Source: Mesorhabditis belari (lineage: Eukaryota > Nematoda > Chromadorea > Rhabditida > Rhabditidae). From it: a stretch of DNA of 64,000 bases. The notes below the pieces were generated by a model. That model searched no databases, was not told the DNA's origin, and saw only the letters and a list, made by a program, of their open reading frames with translations. Where the stretch lies: assembly GCA_958450365.1 (NCBI GenBank), contig CAUEEP010000627.1, forward strand, positions 154,876-218,875. The letters run 5' to 3'. Below, one piece after another: positions 56,901-64,000 of this stretch. Every line of letters starts with the position of its first letter. Position 1 is the first letter of the stretch. The position numbers and the translations under genes were made by a program.

Positions 56901-59123
56901 GGAAATGGGTTACGGTAGTTTTGAGTTACGGTACGGTATAATACTATTAAATACTAGCTCTCCTGCAAATTTTATCGTAAACGCACCCGTTCTGACACAA
57001 ACTTGGTTAACATATTAACGACGATACTAATGACAGTTTTTTTGGTGTCAAAAATCATTTTGAAGGCTTTTGTTATTTATTTCAATACTATTAAATACTA
57101 ACTATCTTGTAAGTTTTATTGTAAACGCACGCATTCTAACACACTAAATTTGCTTAACACATTCACAACAATAATGATGATGATTATTTTTCATGATTCT
57201 TTATAACTAATAACGATTACGTTTGGTGTCAACTCGTTTTTAAGCACTTTTGCTATTTATTTTGTAGAAGTTTCTCGGCCACTTTGTACTAGTTTTCAAG
57301 AGGAGATTCATGGCTATTGAACGACTATAATTGTATAGTTTGTCTTTAAGTTTACATCAAGTTATCAGCGAAACAGTTAACGACTAGACTGTACGCTCAA
57401 AATACCATCGTCGATCCTACCTTTGCCACTAAGCCTTCTTTAAAAGCAGCGGCTGTTTCAACAAATAAATTCAAATCGTGAAGATCATCGCCGCCGATAT
57501 TTCCTCGAAGATTAACAATCTGAAAAGTTAACAAAAAGCTCCTTGAATAATCAAAATCACAAAATAGATAAGACTGAAATTTCAGGAATTTTCAAGTTTA
57601 GAAAATTCGAAAGTTTCATAGAGAATGAAATTTACATAACAATATTTTAGTTTAAGGCTTTTCTCAAGGTCTACAATTGCTGGATCTCAAGGTCTACAAT
57701 AGTGACTTTCACAGTTCTCCAATCGGAGATGAGTAGACTGTTCCGATGTTCACAAAACCTGAACATCAGAGATGAGTAGACTAAACCCAGCGATCCACGC
57801 CGAGATATTCCTCGCCGTTTGCAAATCGAAAGTCCCCTGAGTGTCCAGAAAGAAAATCACGTGTGTTCCCTGAAAATGTTTCTTTATTTCAAATTCATTT
57901 TTGTTTTTGTTTGCATAAAACTTTGCAAAGGCTTTATTGATTATTTATCAGAATATGTCGGATCAGAGCGGTCAAGCTGAGCGGGAAAACGTTTTCTTTA
58001 ACACAAAAACAACTGCCTTTTGGAAATGAGTTGTGAAAGAGCGCTCGGACAAAGTGCAAACTCGAGTTATTTTAGAATTTCAGAATTGCTTGCACTATGC
58101 ACTTGGTAAGGTTGGACACACTCGGTTGGGAATACGCAAGAGAACAAAATCTGGATTGGAAATGCAAACAATCGTCGCCGCCGGGATCCGAACCCCCGAA
58201 CTTTTTTGGGGCGAACGCTCTACCAATGAGCTATACACAACGACACTTCTCCCATTCCCGCCAGGGTCTTATGCTTAATGTAAGTTAAAAACGAAGAACT
58301 GGATTGTGCTGAGATGCTACCAGAGATGCTTCAACCTGACCACTAGGACTAGGTCAGCTTAGGGATAGCCTAGAAGCCTAGGATAGGCTGAAAGTCTAGG
58401 AATAGCCTGAAAGTCTAGAATAAGCCTGGAAATCAGGCTCTGCTCTGACTGGGTCAAGTACTGGGCCAGTACAGGGCTGAGTTGGAGTAACAATTGTAGT
58501 CACTCCGGATCAAAACTAGGGCCTGATCTAGCTTTGATTGGACTAGATCAAGCCAAGGGTAAGCCAAGACAGGATTGGTCCAATTCAGGTCAACCAAATT
58601 GTAATGTGAGGCAACTCACATCATTCGAGATCATCGGATTCCTGAAGATCAGAATTCCCTCTGTGTACCGCTCGTAGCCGCTTTGAAAAGCACCACTGAA
58701 GGAATGAGAGGTGAAATATTCGTTCAAAACAAACCTAATTTTGTTTCCTTTCATTCCACCAGTCAAAAATGACATCAAGAAACTCTTGCCCATCCTTGAT
58801 GGACCCATGACCGTCACAAGACTGATCTTTAAGCTTTTCATCGTTAGTAAATCTTTTAAAATAGTGAGAAGAAAGAAATCCTTGGTGGTTGTACTGTTTT
58901 ATGCTTCTAGTGTAAAAATATCTCTTATATAGGAAGGTTAATTAGAAAAAAGTTAGTTAGTTAATTCAACTTCAACCTTTTTTCCTTCAACCTTCAACCT
59001 TCAACCTTCAACCTTTTTTCCATGATAAACTCGATTCGCGTAAGTTTCTCTTGCAATCTGCTCATCAAAGTGAATCTCGTCTTCCTTAAAAGTCGCCAAA
59101 GGGAGAAGCCCGTTTTCTTCGTT
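50954..59123 (-). CDS. G7: full-length atlastin/GBP-type GTPase with long coiled-coil tail, about 1000 aa
   Basis: GTPase exons: 59013-59123, 58735-58826, 58620-58695, 57759-57869, 57421-57519, 56429-56494, 56240-56384. Linker: 56073-56176, 55982-56035. Tail: 55874-55942, 55143-55277, 54759-54866, 54579-54677, 54436-54531, 54239-54385, 53919-54014, 53768-53880, 53442-53729, 53062-53108, 52916-53022, 52695-52877, 51903-51989, 51798-51860, 51484-51669, 51108-51317, 50954-51073. One open frame throughout. Motifs: GPSRMGKS, YTEGI, FFLDTQGTFD, LHDLNLF, FVIRDAP, then CVCVAPASD where atlastins/GBPs have a PHPG-like turn. No hydrophobic hairpin such as atlastin's is visible. The position of the G1 start Met is Asn here, so the true start is further upstream or at ATG 58839-58841, shortly before the P-loop. 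Expected to hydrolyse GTP and oligomerise; role unknown. Confidence 0.8.
52020..52560. repeat. Partial TCGCAAG-type intron repeat
   Basis: AAGTTGCAAGTTGCAAATTGCGAGTTGC and GTTGGTGATGGTGAACCC block in the G7 intron between the 183 and 87 nt exons, the same position as in G2 and G4. Confidence 0.55.
55390..55640. mobile_element. Degenerate MITE (4497-4785 family)
   Basis: CCAGAGATAATATTATTCAAC and TTTCAGGCTTTCGAATGATA on the left; GTATCATTTGAAAGTCTGAAATATC on the right. In the G7 intron equivalent to those of G5 and G6, so inserted before these genes separated. Confidence 0.6.
56519..56732. mobile_element. 214 bp MITE with long inverted repeats
   Basis: AATACGCGCCCCTCC...TTTTCCCATCAGCAATCTAAC...GAACAG is matched inverted by CTAACACCAAGATATTTGAGCTC...GTTAGATTGTCAATGGGAAAAGC...GGCGGGTATT. 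In the G7 intron between the LHDLNLF exon and the RD exon. The rest of that intron (56740-57400) has GTAAACGCACxC palindromic words and no exon I can support. Confidence 0.7.
58170..58252 (-). tRNA. tRNA-like sequence (degenerate)
   Basis: Minus strand: TATAGCTCATTGGTAGAGCG (D arm and A box) and GGGGGTTCGGATCCCGG (T arm), with GTCG and CGAC at the two ends. The anticodon arm is GTTCGCCCC-AAAAAA-GTTCGGGG, not a standard loop. In a G7 intron. Confidence 0.45.
58965..59012. repeat. CAACCTT hexa/heptamer repeat
   Basis: TTCAACC units, about six copies, at the donor side of the first G7 intron. Confidence 0.6.
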
Positions 59124-59184
59124 CTGAATATTAAGATACGTTCAGAATCTAGCTGTACGATTCCACTTATTATCTAGATTTATT

Positions 59185-59262
59185 ATCGAGGCAGATGGCC
59201 GACTGGGTAAGAGCCATGTATCGTAGTCGGGATATCAAGGGTTCAATCCCGTCGGCTAGATT
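59185..59262 (+). tRNA. tRNA-like sequence
   Basis: ATGGCCGACTGGGTAAGAGCC (A box) and AAGGGTTCAATCCCGTCGGC (B box/T arm). The anticodon stem is weak. It sits just upstream of the first G7 exon. Confidence 0.4.
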
Positions 59263-59427
59263 ATTAGTTCTTTTTTTCCCATCTGTATTGATTTTTCTGC
59301 ATTTAGGGCTTAAGGGTTGTCCTTTTGTATTCTTTTATCAAAAAAAATAAAAGAAAGATCTGTACTTGTCTATCAGTTGATTCGTCTTCTAACGAACGTC
59401 TTTTTTACAAAATAGCGTAATCAATTT

Positions 59428-60467
59428 GGAAATGTGATTTCTAAGCTATTGAGTTGGAAAACTTGTTTCAGAGACTGGATTTTTGGCATTGAGCACTTCT
59501 AACCAGGGATTTCCGGATGCGGATCTCTACACAAACATGCAAAAAACGAATCGACGACTACGCGACACTCCAATAGACAGTTCATAGTACTGTCGCGTAG
59601 TCATCTTTTTGTTCCTCGTATGCTTGCGTAGAGATCCGGATCCGGATATCCCGACTTCTAACCTTTATCTTTTCTTGGAACATTTGGTAGAGCTCGTCAA
59701 CTTCTCGATCTTGACGCTCAGCATCCTAAAAGAAAACTTTCTGACTGAGGAAAAGCTAAGGAAGGAAAAGCTACAATATTTACCGTAAATTTCGACTCGC
59801 TATTCTTTTCGGAGCTGCTGAAACGATTATCGGACATTCTCTTCAACTCTAGATTCGTTTACAAGTTTTTCAAAGCACAAAGTATACAAAAATAACTATT
59901 ATCCTGTTTAAAAATGAAATAAAATCAAATTTAAAACTATTTTTCTTTAAATAAAAGAATTTCTTCGCTCAAACGATATCAAAAATGGATCGCTTTTGAG
60001 AAAGAAAAGAAGAAATCGGATATCGGATATCGGATTTTTATGGCGCAACAAAAGTCCAAGACAAATGATTATCAAAGCTTTAAAGTTATACAAATTTTAC
60101 AAATCTTTCTACTAAATCCTGACTCAATTAGTAATTTTCTAAAAGAATAAAGCGATTTCAAACTTTAAATGCTATTTCAAAGTCGTTATCGAAAGATTTA
60201 TATCGAAAATTTTGTGTGGCAAGAAAATGAGCGAGTTTGGAAAGAGAGACGATCATGAAGGTCTACGAAGGTTCCATTTTCATTGGAACATTGAGCAGTT
60301 TTCTTCTCTTTTCGTAAAAATTCTCTTGCCAAATCAAAAAAAGATCTTGATTTATGAAATTTCCGACCAAAAAAACATTCCTATTTTAAATTTTTATAGA
60401 CATTTTTTTTTTTTGAATGCATAATCGATTGGATTGCGTTTTTCTTTGAGCTTTTGTGCAAGTCAGA
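59428..60467. repeat. Left arm of a 1 kb inverted repeat
   Basis: Pairs as reverse complement with 61863-62910. The arm carries the truncated copy d2 and its upstream region (the frame at 60212-60424 is the mirror of one at 61930-62113). Differences are few, so the inversion-duplication is fairly young. Confidence 0.8.
59430..59837 (-). pseudogene. Truncated inverted copy d2 of the MSDNRFSS gene
   Basis: ATG at 59835-59837, exon 1 59784-59837, exon 2 about 59665-59727 (DREVDELYQMFQEKIK-type), then the hairpin intron and the beginning of exon 3 (QVFQLNSLEITF), which ends at the palindrome border. Exon 4 is absent. Confidence 0.65.
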
Positions 60468-60599
60468 TGAGGAATCAAGGCCCACAAGGGAATGGTCTGG
60501 CTCAATCGACTGGAAACACAGCTCATAACATAGAACCGGCAATGGCGAACAAAACGTCGCAAAAATAAGCCGCTAATCGCCACGGAACTACCACTTGTT

Positions 60600-60790
60600 T
60601 CAGTCCATGCAGCACTCTTTAGCAGGAAAAAAAATTCAAAAACCGCGAAGAAGTTGAAATCTGGGTGTCCAACTTCTTCGAGTCGCAGTTGCCCGAGTTC
60701 TTCGAAAAGGTCATCCATTCCCTGCGTGGAAGATGGCAAAGAGTCATTGATAACGATGGCATATATCTTTTGGATTGTATTAGGATTTTT
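60600..60790 (+). pseudogene. C-terminal fragment of a mariner transposase
   Basis: Frame reading WVSNFFESQLPEFFEKVIH and RGRWQRVIDNDGIYLLD, the characteristic end of mariner transposases (FFxSxPxxFFxxGIxxLPxRWxxxID). The catalytic core is absent. Its 3' end is split by the MITE at 60808-61327 and resumes at 61330-61395 with GGAAGTTTCATCTGCACCAACCTAATA, a mariner terminus. Confidence 0.7.
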
Positions 60791-60807
60791 TGTATTAGGA
60801 TTTTTAT

Positions 60808-61327
60808 TAGGTTGATGCATAAGTGTTTTTGTTCCTTTTCGTCTGCCGTTTCAAGCCAACAAATGCACGAATTAAACTACGGTTGATTTCATTAGAAAAA
60901 CCAATTATTTTTCTGCAAAATAACATTAAAACGGGTTTAAAAATATTTAATGCCTGGATTTTCTTGAGAGTATGAAGTCGGGTAGTCAAAAAGGGCTAAC
61001 TCGATGATGCGGTTTAGACACCTTAGCTAAAGAAAACCTATCTTCGTGTCAATAGATAAAAGATAGAGAAAAAGAACGTTTGATATTTCGCCAAAATTTC
61101 AGAGAAATTCATTCAGCCAATTTTTCCGTAGAGTTTTTTATAGATTTTTACGAAAAAGGCGTTTTTCACTCTCGAATTTGCTTGAAAGTGAACCGAAATT
61201 GATTTAAAAAGATGGAAATTGAACAAAAAAACACTTTTTTTATAGAGCAAACTATAGATTAATTGGTGAATTTGTTACTTTTTAACAGAAGTACGAAAAA
61301 AATGAAAAGACTTATGCATCAACCTAT
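60808..61327. mobile_element. 520 bp mariner-type MITE, copy 2
   Basis: Nearly identical to 41017-41540, ends TAGGTTGATGCATAAGTG and CTTATGCATCAACCTA. Nested inside the mariner remnant, at the centre of the large palindrome. Confidence 0.85.
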
Positions 61328-61454
61328 TAGTATTAGGATTTTTATAATAAATTTTCTTGATGGTTCCAACGGAAGTTTCATCTGCACCAACCTAATAAAA
61401 TTTAGTTTGCTTTAAAAACGAAATTGTTCCAAGAATCGCAAAAAAAAAAAACAA

Positions 61455-61530
61455 AAATTTTTGGGTGGAATTGAACCGGGAGCAAAACTGGGATCACCTT
61501 TTCACAGAACGAAGCCTTTATCCAATATCG
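61455..61530 (-). tRNA. tRNA-like sequence, third copy of the 33308-33720 type
   Basis: The reverse complement contains GGATAAAGGCTTCG and TCCCGGTTCAATTCCACC. It is part of the segmental duplication shared with 33570-33720. Confidence 0.4.
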
Positions 61531-61862
61531 AGCGGCAGCAAGTGAATCCTTATAAAGGAACCAGTTTTGAATCCCGATTTCGCATGTTAGTTTTCTCGCG
61601 TTTCCTTGCGCCTTATTTTTGCGGCTTTTTGTTCGCCATTGCCGATTCTATGTTATGAACTGTGTTTCCAGTCGATTCAAAACTTTGAGCTCAGACCATT
61701 CCCTTTTCCATCAATGATACAAAAATCTTGGCTAATTGAATGGAAACTGACTTTATGATTACAATATTTTATCTAAAATGGATGCTTTTTAGAAAGCGAA
61801 TTAGCCAATAGAAAAGAAAATACAAAGGAAACAAAACAGAAAACACAAAAAAACATCCGGAT

Positions 61863-62910
61863 TTGCACAAAAGCTCAAAGAAAAACGCAATCCAATCGAT
61901 TATGCATTCAAAAAAAATAGAATGTCTATAAAAATTTAAAATAGGAATGTTTTTTTGGTCGGAAATTTCATAAATCAAGATCTTTTTTTGATTTGGCAAG
62001 AGAATTTTTACGAAAAGAGAAGAAAACTGCTCAATGTTCCAATGAAAATGGAACCTTCGTAGACCTTCATGATCGTCTCTCTTTCCAAACTCGCTCATTT
62101 TCTTGCCACACAAAATTTTCGATATAAATCTTTCGATAACGACTTTGAAATAGCATTTAAAGTTTGAAATCGCTTTATTCTTTTAGAAAATTACTAATTG
62201 AGTCAGGATTTAGTAGAAAGATTTGTAAAATTTGTATAACTTTAAAGCTTTGATAATCATTTGTCTTGGACTTTTGTTGCGCCATAAAAATCCGATATCC
62301 GATATCCGATTTCTTCTTTTCTTTCTCAAAAGCGATCCATTTTTGATATCGTTTGAGCGAAGAAATTCTTTTATTTAAAGAAAAATAGTTTTAAATTTGA
62401 TTTTATTTCATTTTTAAACAGGATAATAGTTATTTTTGTATACTTTGTGCTTTGAAAAACTTGTAAACGAATCTAGAGTTGAAGAGAATGTCCGATAATC
62501 GTTTCAGCAGCTCCGAAAAGAATAGCGAGTCGAAATTTACGGTAAATATTGTAGCTTTTCCTTCCTTAGCTTTTCCTCAGTCAGAAAGTTTTCTTTTAGG
62601 ATGCTGAGCGTCAAGATCGAGAAGTTGACGAGCTCTACCAAATGTTCCAAGAAAAGATAAAGGTTAGAAGTCGGGATATCCGGATCCGGATCTCTACGCA
62701 AGCATACGAGGAACAAAAAGATGACTACGCGACGCGACAGTACTATGAACTGTCTATTGGAGTGTCGCGTAGTCGTCGATTCGTTTTTTGCATGTTTGTG
62801 TAGAGATCCGCATCCGGAAATCACTGGCTTGAAGTGCTCAATGCCAAAAATCCAGTCTCTGGAACAAGTTTTCCAACTCAATAGCTTAGAAATCACATTC
62901 TCATCCAAAT
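61863..62910. repeat. Right arm of the 1 kb inverted repeat
   Basis: Reverse complement of 59428-60467. It continues to the right as a direct copy of 34960-36030, so this arm belongs to the segmental duplication 33570-36030 / 61395-63910. Confidence 0.8.
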
Positions 62911-63687
62911 TCCCCACTTTTCAGTTCCTTGAAAACTATGATGATGCCACTGACGAGATGCGTGAGAATTGCCGAGAAGCGGCACGAGAGGTGGGTTGAA
63001 ATCAAGATCGGGAATAGGATTTGGGCTGTTTTTGGTACAGATCAGGTACAGATCAATTCAGACTAGATTGATAGGCTCAGTCTAGGCTGAATTGTTCTGA
63101 TCTGACCCACAAAAGTCCCTGACGAAGTACCCCCAGCTCGCCAAGGAAAGTTATAGAACTAAGCTGATCAGAATCCCGCAAAAATTAGCAGCTCATACTT
63201 GGCAAGTTTCCAACATCTCGATTAAAAGGCTTGTCTTCCGGTCAACTGATGGCCTAGCGGATAAGGTGTTTGTATACAAAGCGAGCACCTCACTTCTTGC
63301 TCCGGTTCGAGTCTTAACCTTGCAAATTTTCCGACCTTTTGGTTTTTGTGAGCTCTGTCAGATGCTAGGCGGAACTTGAACCTGATTGAAGATCCGTGAT
63401 TGTGAAGCTAGTAGATTCATTCACAATCCTAATCTTTCATTTGAATTTATTCAACCAGAAGTAAACTTGCAATTCTTAACTAAGTTGATTGAAACTTTCA
63501 TATACTGTAAGTTCATTGAATTCTAAGTTTGCCTCGATTTTATTACTGTATCAGTTTTAGTTCTTTATTCCTTTTTCCCTAGCAAAAACAGCTCATCACC
63601 AATTCCCTTGCCGCAAGAAAAAAAGAGCTGTCTTGCAACAGGAAATATTTCGGTCGAACCATCTTAACATCACATCAATCAGTTTGA
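62488..63687 (+). CDS. Small four-exon gene d3 (118 aa, MSDNRFSS family)
   Basis: Exons 62488-62541, 62600-62662, 62856-62990 and 63583-63687, all phase 0. It differs from d1 by scattered substitutions, several silent, and by a small indel in exon 4 (TGTCTTGCAAC for TGTCGCAAC) that changes the last residues and extends the frame by twelve codons. Intron 2 has the same hairpin element, intron 3 the same tRNA-like sequence (63245-63325). No known family. Confidence 0.6.
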
Positions 63688-63689
63688 GG

Positions 63690-64000
63690 AATGAAGCAAA
63701 AAAAAATTGATCCGATAATTGTCATTAAAAATACAGTAAACCGGCAAAAACTCAGATCATTTTCAACCTTTAGTCTCTCTTTTCTGAGATCGGTCGACTC
63801 TCCGATCCAGATCGAGCCATGGAGAGGATTCGCGGGCTTTTAGAGAACCAGGTCTTATCTTTATAATAAATACAATACTGTAATAATGTTATTACATTTA
63901 CTAAATAAAGTGCTATATGGTTATTTTATAAATGTAACTGTATTCTTTCATTCTTAGCAAATTTCTTATCTGTTTGTCCACTTTGTACAAAGCTATTAGT
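63690..64000. repeat. Right end of the segmental duplication
   Basis: 63690-63910 repeats 35770-36025, including GATCGAGCCATGGAGAGGATTCG and ATTACATTTACTAAATAAAG. The match ends where the Tc1-like relic begins in the other copy (36021). The last 90 bases show nothing to report. Confidence 0.6.

Noticed and set aside
60212..60424. 70-codon plus-strand frame, mirrored at 61930-62113 (MCGKKMSEFGK)
   Set aside because: Repeated only because it lies in both palindrome arms; the 34 kb copy does not keep it open, and it is AT-rich upstream sequence of the MSDNRFSS gene.
60386..60820. 144-codon minus-strand frame
   Set aside because: Antisense to the mariner C-terminal fragment and palindrome arm; no splice signals or paralog.

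Overview
The window looks like nuclear DNA of a nematode, possibly Caenorhabditis-like (inference). It is AT-rich. Its genes are split into many 27-375 nt exons by short introns with TTTAG/TTTCAG acceptors. Several start codons sit directly behind an acceptor-like TTTAG or TTTCAG, as expected at trans-splice sites. The debris is Tc1/mariner, MITE, RTE-like LINE and tRNA-like sequence. I found no bacterial features, rRNA or CRISPR.

Almost all supportable coding sequence lies on the minus strand and belongs to one tandem family. From right to left: G7 (50954-59123, full length, GTPase plus tail), G6 (44663-49395) and G5 (38646-43624) (tail only, short borrowed first exon), G4 (27580-32968, tail only), a two-exon remnant (24537-24894), G3 (18819-23683, divergent), G2 (7708-15156, tail only) and G1 (605-4220, GTPase plus start of the tail, leaving the window at its left edge). 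G1 and G7 carry the four signatures of an atlastin/GBP-type (GB1/RHD3) GTPase: P-loop GxSRxGKS, switch-I TEGI, DTQG, and RD in FVIRDAP. The tail is a chain of 15 or so exons of fixed length (69, 135, 108, 99, 96, 147, 96, about 340, 47, 107, 183, 87, 63, 186 and 204-210 nt, plus a basic coiled-coil end). Conservation of exon length and phase among paralogs is the main evidence for the models; two exons that break the pattern by one base are frameshifts.

The family has been shuffled as modules. G2 keeps G1-like 5' flank and tail sequence but lacks the 3.7 kb holding the GTPase exons. G5 and G6 begin with a nine-residue exon that also starts two small free-standing genes (6895-7168 and 36958-37349). 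G4 has a duplicated coiled-coil exon, G5 has lost four exons, and in G7 a copy of a downstream exon was inserted into a larger exon. Intergenic spacers upstream of G2's small neighbour, G4-side, G5 and G6 share about 1 kb of homologous sequence.

The rest is repeats. A roughly 2.5-3 kb plus-strand segment with a small four-exon gene (34597-35768) recurs at 62488-63687, and a truncated inverted copy at 59430-59837 forms a 1 kb-arm palindrome with nested mariner remnants in its centre. Other elements are two Tc1-like transposase relics, one RTE-like LINE relic, several MITE families, a 78 bp tandem repeat and about ten tRNA-like sequences. The biological role of the family is not shown by the sequence; membrane remodelling (atlastin-like) or intracellular defence (GBP-like) are hypotheses only.
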